Origin: Microbacterium sufflavum
GTDB taxonomy: Bacteria; Actinomycetota; Actinomycetes; Actinomycetales; Microbacteriaceae
Assembly: GCF_023101165.1 (NCBI RefSeq)
Contig: NZ_CP078076.1
Span: 3,348,001-3,412,000, forward strand
DNA length: 64,000 bases
Reading direction: 5' to 3'
The notes under the pieces were generated by a model, which worked only from the letters and a program-made list of their open reading frames with translations, was not told where the DNA came from and ran no database searches. Positions 20,610 to 29,383 of this stretch are shown in pieces (positions within the stretch are counted from its first letter, which is position 1; every line of letters begins with the position of its first letter). Both the position numbers and the translations under genes were made by a program.

Positions 20610-21524
20610 TCAGGTGCGCAGCCAGCGACGGATCGCGAAGCCGGCCGACAGCGCCGCCAGCACGACGCCGATCCCCACCAGCACGGGCACCACGAGGAAC
20701 GCGTCGTTCATGGTGACCCAGGTCGTGATGAACGGGACCCGCCCGCGCAGGTAGCCGTTGACGCCGAAGTGCACCCCGGCGACGACGGCCGCGCACGCGA
20801 GCGCCGAGCCGAGGAAGGCTGCGAAGACGCCCTCCAGCACGAACGGCGTCTGGATGAACCGGTTGGATGCGCCCACCAGGCGCATGATCCCGATCTCCTT
20901 GCGTCTCGCGTAGGCCGATAGTCGGATGGTCGTCCCGATCAGGAGGGTCGCGGCGATCAGCATCAGCACGGCGATCCCGACCGCGATGTAGGTCGCGACG
21001 GTGAGCGCGGAGAACAGCGGCTCGAGGTACTGCAGCTGGTCCTGCACCTGCTCCACGCCCGCCTGTCCGCTGAACGCCTCGGCGAGCACCTGCGACTGCC
21101 CCGGATCCTTCATCGTCACGAAGAACACCTCGAACGCCTGGTCGGGCGTGAGCACGCTCGCCTGCTCCTCGCCCACCTGCTCGACGAGCTTGGCGTACGT
21201 CTCCTCTTTGGTGTCGAACGTCATGGAGCTGATCAGCGGCGCCAGCGCGTCGCCCTCGAGCTGGGCGCGCACCGCGGCGACCTGCTCCTCGCTGGCGGCG
21301 CCGTCGACGCAGGTGTCCGACTCCGACACCGCCGAGCACATGTACACCGCCACCTGGGCACGCTCGGCCCAATAGCCCCGCATCACGCCGATCTGGGACT
21401 GCATGAGGATCGCCGCGCCCACGAAGGTCAGCGACACGAACGTCACCAGCACGACGGAGATGACCATCGAGATGTTGCGACGGAGACCCACGAGGGCCTC
21501 GGTCAGGATCAGGCCGATTCTCAT
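20610..21524 (-). CDS. ftsX: Cell division ABC transporter permease FtsX
   Basis: Membrane partner of FtsE that couples division to cell-wall hydrolase activation; 304 residues. One N-terminal helix (ISMVISVVLVTFVSLTFVGAAIL), a large extracytoplasmic domain containing two Cys residues (MCSAVSESDTCVDG), then three C-terminal helices with the FtsX motif RKEIGIMRLVGASNRFIQTPF. The ATG overlaps the ftsE stop by four bases (ATGA). Confidence 0.95.
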   Translation of the reverse strand: MRIGLILTEALVGLRRNISMVISVVLVTFVSLTFVGAAILMQSQIGVMRGYWAERAQVAVYMCSAVSESDTCVDGAASEEQVAAVRAQLEGDALAPLISSMTFDTKEETYAKLVEQVGEEQASVLTPDQAFEVFFVTMKDPGQSQVLAEAFSGQAGVEQVQDQLQYLEPLFSALTVATYIAVGIAVLMLIAATLLIGTTIRLSAYARRKEIGIMRLVGASNRFIQTPFVLEGVFAAFLGSALACAAVVAGVHFGVNGYLRGRVPFITTWVTMNDAFLVVPVLVGIGVVLAALSAGFAIRRWLRT

Positions 21525-22609
21525 GAGGTCGGGCCCACTTCCTCGTCGTCCTGGTCGGAGAGGCCGAGACGGTCGGCCACGCCGAGCTCGGCGACGTCGA
21601 CCTCCGGCAGCACGATCGGGTGCGTGCGGGGGGTGGCCGGACGCTCGACCGGAGCCTTCTCCGCGGCCGGGGCACGCTCCGCCTCATCCGGCGGTTCCAC
21701 CACTCCGCGACGCGGCGGCTCGGGCGGCTCGACCACCTGCGGCTCACGTTCCGGCTGCGGGGCCGCGGCTGCGGCGGCGCGGCGCTGCGCGTCGAGCTCC
21801 TCCGCCAGGGCGGCACGCACCACCGACAGGTCGGCGGTCTGCCGCTGCACCTCCTGCACCGCGGTGAGGGCGGCCGCGGCGGCGGCTCCCCGTACCTCCT
21901 CCGGCGCGAGTCGCGGGATGTTCGAGGTGTCGCCGTAGCCGCCGTGGACCTCGTCGCGCACCATCTCGCCGTCGCGCAGCTCGATCACGCGGCGACGCAT
22001 CTGATCGACGAACCCCGCCTCGTGCGTGGCCATGAGCACGGTCGTGCCACCGGCGTTGATGCGGGCGAGCAGCTGCATGATGTCGACGGAGGTCGCGGGG
22101 TCGAGGTTTCCGGTGGGCTCGTCGGCTAGCAGCACCTGCGGACGGTTCACGAGGGCACGGGCGATCGCGACGCGCTGCTGCTCACCGCCGGAGAGCTCGT
22201 GCGGCATGCGCTTCTCCTTGCCCTCGAGCCCGACCAGCGCCAGGGCCTCGGGCACGGCCTGCTGGATGAAACCGCGCGAGGAGCCGGTGACCTGCAGCGT
22301 GAACGCGACATTCTGGTGCACGGTCTTGGACGGCAGCAGGCGGAAGTCCTGGAACACGGAACCGATGTGGCGACGGAAGTAGGGCACCTTCCGGTTCGCG
22401 AGGGAGCGGAGATCGCGACCGAGGACGGCGACGCGACCACTGGTGGGCACGTCCTCCCGCAGGATGAGCCGCAGGCAGGACGACTTGCCCGATCCCGAAG
22501 CGCCGACGAGGAAGACGAACTCCCCGCGTTGCACTTCGAAGTCGACTCCGGACAGGGCGGGCTTCGACGTCCCGCGGTAGCGCTTCGTGACGTTCTCGAA
22601 CCGAATCAT
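21521..22609 (-). CDS. ftsE: Cell division ATP-binding protein FtsE with long C-terminal extension
   Basis: Cytoplasmic ATPase of the FtsEX complex. Residues 1-225 are a complete ABC domain: Walker [15 protein letters not shown], signature [16 protein letters not shown], Walker [14 protein letters not shown], switch His in [11 protein letters not shown]. Ordinary FtsE stops near 229 residues; this one continues to 362 with an Ala/Arg helix followed by a Pro/Glu-rich, probably disordered tail ending in a very acidic segment ([13 protein letters not shown]). The extension has no membrane segment and its role is unknown. Confidence 0.95.
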   Translation of the reverse strand: MIRFENVTKRYRGTSKPALSGVDFEVQRGEFVFLVGASGSGKSSCLRLILREDVPTSGRVAVLGRDLRSLANRKVPYFRRHIGSVFQDFRLLPSKTVHQNVAFTLQVTGSSRGFIQQAVPEALALVGLEGKEKRMPHELSGGEQQRVAIARALVNRPQVLLADEPTGNLDPATSVDIMQLLARINAGGTTVLMATHEAGFVDQMRRRVIELRDGEMVRDEVHGGYGDTSNIPRLAPEEVRGAAAAAALTAVQEVQRQTADLSVVRAALAEELDAQRRAAAAAAPQPEREPQVVEPPEPPRRGVVEPPDEAERAPAAEKAPVERPATPRTHPIVLPEVDVAELGVADRLGLSDQDDEEVGPTS

Positions 22610-22772
22610 GGCGATTCGAGCCTAAGCGCGGGCTCTGCGCTGACCCGCTGCGACACCCCGCGCGGCCTCAGGCCGTCGACCTGTGCAAACGGTGTCGGCG
22701 TCGCTGCCCACTGCTATACATGGAGAGTCGATTCGCGTCACCCACGCGAGCGCGCACACGGAGGGGACTTCC

Positions 22773-24197
22773 ATGACGACACCTGCTGGCTGGTACGACG
22801 ACGGCTCCGGTCGGCTGCGGTGGTGGGACGGCCAGCAGTGGACCGAGCACTTCGCGCCCGAGACGCCCGCTGTGCCCGCCCAGGAGTCCCCGGCATCCGA
22901 GTCCGAGACGACGCCGGGTGCGCCCGCCGCGGCGGTGCCCGACGCGCAGCCCGCGGCCACGGCCCCCGACGCCACCGCACCTGAGGCCACCGCATCCGAC
23001 GCCACCACGCCCGACGCGACCGCCGCCGACGCCACCGCACCTGACGCCGCCGCACCCGACGCCACCACGCCCGACGCCACCACGCCCGACGCCACCGCCG
23101 CACCCGCCGCCGACGCGCCAGAGGCCGTGGTCGCACCCGAGCCCGCGAGCGACTGGGCCGCGCCGGCCTCGGGCGCCCACGAGCTTCCCGGTGCCGCGCC
23201 GGTGGCCGACTGGTCTGCGCCCGGAGCCACGGCGGCCGGGACGGTCACGCCGCCTCCGACCGGAGTGCAGCCTCCCGCCGGACTGGCCGCCTCTCCGCGG
23301 GGCGGCTACCCCGGGCAGTACTCCCCCGCCGCGCAGGCTGCGGGCCAGGGCGGCTACCCCGGACAGGCGGCCTACCCCACCGCGCAGACGTATCCCGCTC
23401 AGGGCGGCGGCTACCCCGGCGCTCCGGCTTACGCCGCGGCAGCCCCGGCGCCGGCGAAGATCTCCGTGCTGGGCCTCGTCGGCCTCGGTCTCGCCGCCCT
23501 CGGCCTGCTCCTCGCCTTCACGCCGTTCACGGTCGTCTTCTCGTGGCTGTTCCTCGGCGCGGGCTTCATCGTGTCGCTCATCTCCCTGTTCCTGAAGGGC
23601 AAGAAGTGGCCGGGCATCACGGGCCTGGGCGTCTCGGTGCTCGGCGCGATCATCGCCGCGATCATGAGCTTCGTGTTCTTCCTCGGTGCCGTCGCCAGCC
23701 AGGTCGACCGCTCCGACTCGCTGCCCGACGACGGCTCCGACACGGGGACGAGCGACTCCGGCACGGATTCCGGAACGGACGACGGCACCGGCTCCGGCAC
23801 GGTCGTCGAGGGCAGCCTCGGCGATCCGATCACCGTGACGCAGATGTCCGGCAGCGCGGAGCTGACGATCACGTCCGCCACCTGGGGCACCACCAACGGC
23901 TCGGACTTCGAGGCGACCAACGGCGGCTACCTGGTGATCGACCTCACATGGGAGACGCTCGAGGGCACGACCTATGTGAACCCGCTGTACTTCTCGGTCG
24001 AGACCGCGGAGGGTGCCGAGGGCGACTACGACATCTTCGGCGATGCCACGCTCGAATCGAGTGAACTCCCGGCGGGTGAGACCACGCAGGGCACCGTGTC
24101 GTTCGATGTCGCCCAGAGCGGATCGTACGTCGTGATCGTCAGCGACGAGCTGTTCCAGGAGGTCGCCCGCGTGACTGTGGAAGCCACCGCGCGCTGA
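22773..24197 (+). CDS. DUF2510-domain membrane protein with extracellular DUF4352-like domain
   Basis: 474 residues. Residues 1-30 are a DUF2510 motif (PAGWYDDGSGRLRWWDGQQW). Residues 45-120 are a repetitive Asp/Ala/Thr/Pro region (PDATTP-type units), then a Gly/Tyr/Pro-rich stretch, then two or three transmembrane helices (SVLGLVGLGLAALGLLLAF, VVFSWLFLGAGFIVSLISLF, GLGVSVLGAIIAAIMSFVFF). After a Ser/Asp/Thr linker comes a beta-rich domain resembling DUF4352 (ITSATWGTTNGSDF, GGYLVIDLTWE). The ATG at 22773 follows GGAGGGGA. It is a neighbour and partial paralogue of the next gene. Function unknown; surface exposure is inferred. Confidence 0.85.
   Translation: MTTPAGWYDDGSGRLRWWDGQQWTEHFAPETPAVPAQESPASESETTPGAPAAAVPDAQPAATAPDATAPEATASDATTPDATAADATAPDAAAPDATTPDATTPDATAAPAADAPEAVVAPEPASDWAAPASGAHELPGAAPVADWSAPGATAAGTVTPPPTGVQPPAGLAASPRGGYPGQYSPAAQAAGQGGYPGQAAYPTAQTYPAQGGGYPGAPAYAAAAPAPAKISVLGLVGLGLAALGLLLAFTPFTVVFSWLFLGAGFIVSLISLFLKGKKWPGITGLGVSVLGAIIAAIMSFVFFLGAVASQVDRSDSLPDDGSDTGTSDSGTDSGTDDGTGSGTVVEGSLGDPITVTQMSGSAELTITSATWGTTNGSDFEATNGGYLVIDLTWETLEGTTYVNPLYFSVETAEGAEGDYDIFGDATLESSELPAGETTQGTVSFDVAQSGSYVVIVSDELFQEVARVTVEATAR
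22955..23110 (+). repeat. Degenerate tandem repeat encoding Asp-Ala-Thr-x-Pro units
   Basis: About a dozen imperfect copies of a 12-18 bp unit based on GACGCCACC(A/G)C(A/G)CCC within the low-complexity part of the first DUF2510 gene. The length is in whole codons, so copy-number change would lengthen or shorten the linker without a frameshift. Confidence 0.75.
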
Positions 24198-24228
24198 GCG
24201 TCGCCCGAAGAAGACAGAGGCACCGCTC

Positions 24229-25359
24229 ATGACGACACCCGAGGGCTGGTACGACGACGGCTCCGGCAGCCTGCGGTGGTGGGACGGCCAGCAGTGGACC
24301 GCGCACGTCCGCAGCATCGACCCGCATCCCACCACTCCCGAGATCCCGGCGTCGTCGGGCGTACCGCAGCCTCCCGCCTCCACCGCGGGGACCGAGCCCG
24401 CACCCGCGATGCCGACGCCCGCGGTGCCGACGCCCGCGATGCCGACGCCCGCGGTGCCGCTCGCAGCCACCCCGGTCCAGGCGGCCTTCGAGCCGTTCGT
24501 GCCGCCGTCCTCGCCGTTCACCCCGTCCTCCCCGTACGCGGCGCCCCCGTACGCCGCAGCCTCGGGGTCCGCAGCCACCGCGGCCCCGGGCAACGGAGCG
24601 GCCGTGCCACCGGGACCCATCTCCCCGGGCGCACCGGCCGCCGCGTCGAGCACGACCGCGCGGCGTCCGTCGATCCCCGGCCTGGTCGGGCTCGCGGTCG
24701 CGCTGGTCGGGGTCGTGCTCGCGTGCGTGCCCCTCACGGCGCCGATCGGATGGGTCGTCGTGGCTGCCGGCTTCGTCGTGTCGCTCGTCTCGCTGTTCCT
24801 GCGGGGAACCAAGTGGCCGGGCATCGCCGGGCTCGCCGTGGCCGTGCTCGGCTCGACCCTCGCGGGCGCGGTCGCCCTGATCGCGGTCGGGCTCACGTCG
24901 GTCGAGGCGTCCGGAGACCCGGTGCCGTCGCCGAGCACGCCGGCGACGGAGTCCGGTTCGCCCGTCGACCCGTCGACGATCGACGGCGCCGAGATGGTCG
25001 CGTTCGAAGACCTCGAGGTGGGCGATTGCCTCCCCTACGTGGACTACACCGGCGAGGACACGATCTTCGAGCTCCCGGTCGTGCCGTGCGATCAGCCGCA
25101 CACCGACGAGGTGTACTTCATCTACGAGGTCGACGACCAGACCTTCCCCGGCGAGAGCGCACTGCTCGACGAGGCGTGGGACGGCTGCCTGGCGCAGTTC
25201 GAGGGATTCGTCGGCGTCCCGTACGAGCAGTCGGAGCTGGACTTCTACAGCTACCAGCCCACGAAGGCGTCGTGGACCCGTGCGGGCGACCGCGCGATCC
25301 AGTGCATCGCCTACAGCTACGACGATGTGACCGGCACGCTGCGCGGCGCCGCTCGCTGA
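24229..25359 (+). CDS. DUF2510-domain membrane protein with septum-formation-type C-terminal domain
   Basis: 376 residues. It opens with a DUF2510 motif nearly identical to that of the preceding gene (PEGWYDDGSGSLRWWDGQQW), then a Pro/Ala-rich linker with PTPAVPTPAMP repeats, two to three membrane helices (GLVGLAVALVGVVLACVPL, WVVVAAGFVVSLVSLFL, LAVAVLGSTLAGAVALIAVG), and an outer domain. That domain has LEVGDCLPYVDY, VPCDQPHTDEVYF, DGCLAQFEGFVG and AIQCIAYS, matching the Cys and His pattern of the septum-formation (Septum_form) family. Arranged in tandem with the previous gene, 31 bases apart. Confidence 0.87.
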   Translation: MTTPEGWYDDGSGSLRWWDGQQWTAHVRSIDPHPTTPEIPASSGVPQPPASTAGTEPAPAMPTPAVPTPAMPTPAVPLAATPVQAAFEPFVPPSSPFTPSSPYAAPPYAAASGSAATAAPGNGAAVPPGPISPGAPAAASSTTARRPSIPGLVGLAVALVGVVLACVPLTAPIGWVVVAAGFVVSLVSLFLRGTKWPGIAGLAVAVLGSTLAGAVALIAVGLTSVEASGDPVPSPSTPATESGSPVDPSTIDGAEMVAFEDLEVGDCLPYVDYTGEDTIFELPVVPCDQPHTDEVYFIYEVDDQTFPGESALLDEAWDGCLAQFEGFVGVPYEQSELDFYSYQPTKASWTRAGDRAIQCIAYSYDDVTGTLRGAAR

Positions 25360-25373
25360 CCGCCGCACACGAC

Positions 25374-25401
25374 GAAGGCCCCGGAGCGATCCGGGGCCTT
25401 C
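25374..25401. terminator. Bidirectional terminator
   Basis: Perfect 12-bp stem GAAGGCCCCGGA/TCCGGGGCCTTC with a GCGA tetraloop, between the convergent DUF2510 gene and prfB. Confidence 0.88.
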
Positions 25402-25406
25402 GCGCG

Positions 25407-26519
25407 TCAGTCGTCGTCGTCGCGGCGCTTGCGCCAGCGGATGCCGGCGGAGATGAAGTCGTCGAGGTCGCCGTCGAACACCGCGGCGGGGTTACCCGAC
25501 TCCTGCCCCGTGCGGAGGTCCTTCACCAGCTGTTGGCCGTAGAGGAAGTAGGAGCGCATCTGGTCGCCCCAGCTCGCGGTGATGTTGCCCGCCAGCTCCT
25601 TCTTCTTCGCCGCTTCCTGCTCCTTCTGCAGCAGCAGCAGGCGGTTCTGCAGCACGCGCATGGCGGCTGCCCGGTTCTGGATCTGCGACTTCTCGTTCTG
25701 CATCGACACGACGATGCCGGTCGGGAGGTGCGTGATGCGCACGGCGGAGTCGGTCGTGTTGACCGACTGCCCACCCGGGCCCGAGGAGCGGAACACGTCG
25801 ACGCGGATGTCGTTCTCCGGGATGTCGACCTCGGTGGCCTCCTCCATCAGCGGGATCACCTCGACGGCGGCGAACGACGTCTGCCGCTTGTCGGCCGAGC
25901 CGAAGGGGCTGATGCGCGCGAGGCGGTGCGTGCCGGCCTCGACGGAGATCGTGCCGAACGCGTAGGGGGCATCGATCTCGAAGGTCGCCGACTTGATGCC
26001 CGCACCCTCGGCGTACGAGGTGTCCATCACCTTGACGGGGTACTTGTGCCGCTCAGCCCACCGCAGGTACATGCGCATGAGCATCTCCGCGAAGTCGGTG
26101 GCGTCGTCGCCACCCGCCCCGGAGCGGATCGTGACGATCGCGCTGCGCTCGTCGTACTCGCCGTCGAGGAGCGTCTGCACCTCGAGCTGGTTGATGAGGT
26201 CGGTCAGGGTGCCGAGCTCGTTGCGCGCCTCGATGGCGGAGTCCTCGTCGCCCATCTCGTTGGCCAGGTCGACGAGCACCTCGAGGTCGTCGAGGCGCTG
26301 GGCGATGCCAGTGATGCGCGCGAGCTCGGACTGACGGTGGCTCAGCGCACTCGTCACCTTCTGCGCGTTCTCGGTGTCGTCCCAGAGGTCGGGCGCACCG
26401 GCCTCCTCGCTGAGTCGCGCGATGTCCTCGCGCAGACGGTTGACATCGACGACCTCGCTGATGTCGCCGAAGGTGTGCCTGAGCGCCTGGATTTCGGCGG
26501 AGAGATCTAGTTCGAGCAT
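25407..26519 (-). CDS. prfB: Peptide chain release factor 2
   Basis: Releases peptides at UGA and UAA; 370 residues. The stop-recognition SPF motif is in [20 protein letters not shown], and the peptidyl-hydrolase GGQ loop is in [20 protein letters not shown]. The reading frame is uninterrupted from [17 protein letters not shown], so the programmed +1 frameshift at an internal TGA found in many bacteria is absent here. Confidence 0.97.
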   Translation of the reverse strand: MLELDLSAEIQALRHTFGDISEVVDVNRLREDIARLSEEAGAPDLWDDTENAQKVTSALSHRQSELARITGIAQRLDDLEVLVDLANEMGDEDSAIEARNELGTLTDLINQLEVQTLLDGEYDERSAIVTIRSGAGGDDATDFAEMLMRMYLRWAERHKYPVKVMDTSYAEGAGIKSATFEIDAPYAFGTISVEAGTHRLARISPFGSADKRQTSFAAVEVIPLMEEATEVDIPENDIRVDVFRSSGPGGQSVNTTDSAVRITHLPTGIVVSMQNEKSQIQNRAAAMRVLQNRLLLLQKEQEAAKKKELAGNITASWGDQMRSYFLYGQQLVKDLRTGQESGNPAAVFDGDLDDFISAGIRWRKRRDDDD

Positions 26520-26593
26520 GACACCTCAGCCTAACGTGCCGCCCGCGCCCGCGGGGACGCCGTCGTCGGGTGCTGCTCCCGCGCGGGAGTAGC

Positions 26594-27871
26594 GTGAGCA
26601 GGGTGAGCAGCGCATCCACGGTCCTTCGTCAGTTCGGACCGATGGTGTATCTGCCCACCGTCCTCTTCGCCCTCGGCGAGGGGGCGGTCATCCCCCTGAT
26701 CCCGGTGATCGCCGCGTCGATGGGTGCGGACGTGGCGACGGCGGCGCTGGTCGCGTCGGCGCTCGTGGTGGGACAGCTCTGCGGGAACCTCCCGGCCGGC
26801 TGGGCCGTGGGCCGCATCGGCGAGCGATACACGATGGTGATCGCCGGAACGGCGGCGCTGCTGTCCGGAGCGGGCATGCTGTTCGCGCCGTCGCTCGGCG
26901 TGCTCGCGGCCTCCGTGTTCGTGCTCGGGCTGTGCGCGGCCGCGTTCGGGCTGGCGCGGCACGCGTTCATGACCACGCGCGTTCCCCTGCCGTTCCGTGC
27001 GCGCTCGCTGTCCCTGTTGGGCGGCAGCTTCCGTCTGGGCATCTTCATCGGCCCGTTCGTCGCCGCGGGGCTTCTGCAGCTGTTCGGCAGCGAGTCCGCG
27101 GCGATCTGGTTCTTCGGCGTCTGCCTCGTGGTGATGGTGCTGCTCGTGCTGTTCGGGCCGGACCCGGAGGCGACGATCCCGCCGGTGCGTTCGACCGAGC
27201 GTTTCGTGGAGGACAGCGGAGAGGCCGTGAGCGGCTCGATCCCGACGGTCGAGCGCGCGGGCATCTTCCAGACCATGTGGCGGCAGCGACGACTGCTGTC
27301 ACGGCTCGGTCTCGCCGCCGCGTCTCTGTCCGCCGTCCGCTCCGCCCGGCAGGTGGTCCTGCCGCTGTGGGGCCTGTCGCTGGGGCTCGACGCGTCGACG
27401 ATCGCGCTGGTCGTCGGGGTCTCGGGCGCGATCGACTTCGCCCTCTTCTACGCGAGCGGGCAGGTGATGGACCGGTTCGGGCGGCTGTGGGCGGCCATGC
27501 CTGCGATGCTGCTCATGGGTGTCGGGTTCCTCGCCCTGGCCTTCACCCACGACGGGGATGCCGCGGTGCTGTGGTTCGGGATGTTCGCCGCCGTCCTGGG
27601 CGTGGGCAACGGGCTCTCCAGCGGCATCCTGCTCACGCTCGGCGCCGACGTCGCCCCGGAGCGCGAGCCCGCCGCCTTCCTCGGCTCCTGGCGCACGCTG
27701 ACCGATGCGGGCGGCGCCGTCGCCCCGCTCCTCGTCTCCGCCATCACCGCGGTGTCGACGCTCTCCGTCGCCGCGGGCGCCATCGGCGTGATCGGACTGC
27801 TCGGCGCTGCCGGGTTCCTGCGGTGGATCCCCCGCTTCGTCCCCCGCCCGGATCCGCCCGCGGAGGCCTGA
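26594..27871 (+). CDS. MFS transporter
   Basis: Major facilitator superfamily membrane protein, about 425 residues, with roughly twelve hydrophobic helices. The first helix region is VYLPTVLFALGEGAVIPLIP; the loop after helix 2 has GNLPAGWAVGRIGERY, a variant of MFS motif A. A central cytoplasmic loop (about residues 195-230) separates the two six-helix halves. The GTG at 26594 is preceded by GGGAG; GTG 26603 and an upstream frame start are alternatives. Substrate unknown; no neighbouring pathway suggests one. Confidence 0.9.
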   Translation: MSRVSSASTVLRQFGPMVYLPTVLFALGEGAVIPLIPVIAASMGADVATAALVASALVVGQLCGNLPAGWAVGRIGERYTMVIAGTAALLSGAGMLFAPSLGVLAASVFVLGLCAAAFGLARHAFMTTRVPLPFRARSLSLLGGSFRLGIFIGPFVAAGLLQLFGSESAAIWFFGVCLVVMVLLVLFGPDPEATIPPVRSTERFVEDSGEAVSGSIPTVERAGIFQTMWRQRRLLSRLGLAAASLSAVRSARQVVLPLWGLSLGLDASTIALVVGVSGAIDFALFYASGQVMDRFGRLWAAMPAMLLMGVGFLALAFTHDGDAAVLWFGMFAAVLGVGNGLSSGILLTLGADVAPEREPAAFLGSWRTLTDAGGAVAPLLVSAITAVSTLSVAAGAIGVIGLLGAAGFLRWIPRFVPRPDPPAEA

Positions 27872-27883
27872 GGCCCCGGCTGG

Positions 27884-28315
27884 TCACCGCAGGGCGGTGC
27901 GGCTCGTCGCGGTCGCCTGCAGCGTAAGACCCTCCGGCACGAACGGCGACACGAGCGGTGGATGCCACGCCGTGCGAACGGTCACGCGCGCCGAAGCCCC
28001 GTCCGGGGAGGTCGCCGACACCAGCACCTCGTCCCCGCCCGCACCGTCCACGAGCGGCCGGGCTTGCGCCGCCACCGCCCCGTCCGTGAGTTCCGCGCGC
28101 GGCGTCTGCCCCTGCACCGTGAGGACGAAGCCGTCGGTTCCGGCGAGCGCGGCCGCATCGGCGAGGGCGTCCAGGCGCTTCTGGGCGATGTACAGGTCGG
28201 TCGCGCAGGCGCACACGAAGATCACGGCGAGCGCGAGCAGCACGTAGCCGAGCACGAGCAGCAGCACGCTCCCCTCCTCCGCGTCCGTGCCCCGGGCGGC
28301 GTCCCCCGCCTTCAC
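27884..28315 (-). CDS. Rv3654c-like TadE-family protein
   Basis: 143 residues, with one N-terminal transmembrane helix (SVLLLVLGYVLLALAVIFVC) followed by DLYIAQKRLDALADAAALAG, the pattern of Tad/Flp-type pseudopilin-like proteins (the Rv3654c group, found in helicase/secretion neighbourhoods). GTG start at 28313-28315 overlaps the TadE stop (GTGA). Last gene of the pilus operon. Confidence 0.85.
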   Translation of the reverse strand: MKAGDAARGTDAEEGSVLLLVLGYVLLALAVIFVCACATDLYIAQKRLDALADAAALAGTDGFVLTVQGQTPRAELTDGAVAAQARPLVDGAGGDEVLVSATSPDGASARVTVRTAWHPPLVSPFVPEGLTLQATATSRTALR

Positions 28316-28746
28316 TCGGCACCCCACTGACGCGACACCTTCTGCGCCGACACGGCCTCGATCGGCACCGACGTGGCTCTGTCCAGGCCCAGGACCGCGG
28401 GCACGAACGGCAGGCGGGCGCTGGTGGCGACCGAGACCGTGACGGTCGCACCGGCGGAGGGGCACGGAACGCCCTGTGGCAGACACGTCACGGCCAGTTG
28501 CACGTCGTCGTCGTCGATGCCGTACTGCGATGCGATGCTCGACAGCACCGCATCACCCTGGGAGGCGGCCGTCCTCGCGTCGGGAGCGGTCGCGATCACG
28601 CGCGCCGCGTGCCGGGCGGCGGCCTCGACCCCCAGCGTCTGCTCCTGAACGGAGCCCAGCACGATCACCAGATACAGCAGCGGCACGAGCATCAGAACCC
28701 CGGCGGCGATGAACTCCAGGGAGCTCGAGCCGCGATCATCCCGCAT
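28312..28746 (-). CDS. TadE-family pilus assembly protein
   Basis: 144 residues: short charged N-terminus (RDDRGSSSLEF, with the Glu typical of pilin-like processing sites), one transmembrane helix (IAAGVLMLVPLLYLVIVLGS), then an extracytoplasmic region beginning VEAAARHAARVIA as in TadE proteins, with a Cys pair (LPQGVPCPSAG) further on. Overlaps its neighbours at both ends. Confidence 0.85.
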   Translation of the reverse strand: MRDDRGSSSLEFIAAGVLMLVPLLYLVIVLGSVQEQTLGVEAAARHAARVIATAPDARTAASQGDAVLSSIASQYGIDDDDVQLAVTCLPQGVPCPSAGATVTVSVATSARLPFVPAVLGLDRATSVPIEAVSAQKVSRQWGAE

Positions 28747-29137
28747 CGAACGACTCCGCCGGTGCGTGAGCCTCGACCTGCAGCCCGTACGGCACGCCGA
28801 TCAGGCCGAACACCGGCAGGCTGGTCCTCACCCGCACGTCGACCGACTCCCGGTCCGCGACGCGCGACGTCCCGACGGCGACGTCCTCCGCGTAGGCGGG
28901 GCCGATCGCGCGGGTGATCACATCCTGCGTGCGCTGCTTCCCCTCGCCGAGCGAGACGTCTGCGAGGGCGGCGTAGTAGGCGCCCTCCACCGCCGCGTCG
29001 TGCACCACGTTGCGCACGTAGACCGCGAGCGCCAGCTGCAGCACCGCGAGAGTGAGGGCGGTGAGGAGCGTGCCGACCAGGACGAACTCCACCGGGTTCG
29101 ACCCGCGGTCATCGATCACGGCCGCACGGAGGGGCAC
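28736..29137 (-). CDS. TadE-like pilus protein
   Basis: 133 residues with the layout RGSNPVEFVLVGTLLTALTL (processing-site-like motif with Glu, then a hydrophobic helix), followed by LQLALAVYVRNVVHDAAVEGAYYAALAD, the TadE/TadG N-terminal pattern. A GTG start (29135-29137) is used here; an internal GTG at VIDDRG is an alternative. Two TadE-like genes in a row precede the Rv3654c-like gene. Confidence 0.82.
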   Translation of the reverse strand: MPLRAAVIDDRGSNPVEFVLVGTLLTALTLAVLQLALAVYVRNVVHDAAVEGAYYAALADVSLGEGKQRTQDVITRAIGPAYAEDVAVGTSRVADRESVDVRVRTSLPVFGLIGVPYGLQVEAHAPAESFDAG

Positions 29138-29138
29138 G

Positions 29139-29318
29139 TCAGAGACCCGACACCCGCTGGATCGCCTGCTCGAACAGCGAGGTCAGCGCGGGCCCCGCGA
29201 CGGCCCAGATCACCACGACCAACCCCGCCGTCATGAGTGTCACGAGCACCCAGCCGGGGACGTCTCCCCTCTCGTCGTCGGCGAGGGCACGGAGCGGAGA
29301 ACGCAGGCGTGTGATCAT
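29139..29318 (-). CDS. Flp-type pilin-like small membrane protein
   Basis: 59 residues; charged N-terminus (RALADDERGDVPGW), one transmembrane helix (VLVTLMTAGLVVVIWAVAGP) and a short tail. The size, the single helix and the position between TadC-like and TadE genes suggest the major Flp-type pilin (DUF4244-like), but the classic EXGXTAXEY processing motif is reduced to ERGDVPGW. Confidence 0.78.
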   Translation of the reverse strand: MITRLRSPLRALADDERGDVPGWVLVTLMTAGLVVVIWAVAGPALTSLFEQAIQRVSGL

Positions 29319-29383
29319 GCCGTCAGTCTGCCCGGGAGCGCCCACCCGCGTGCGCGGTTATCCACAGGCGGGCACCAGGCACG

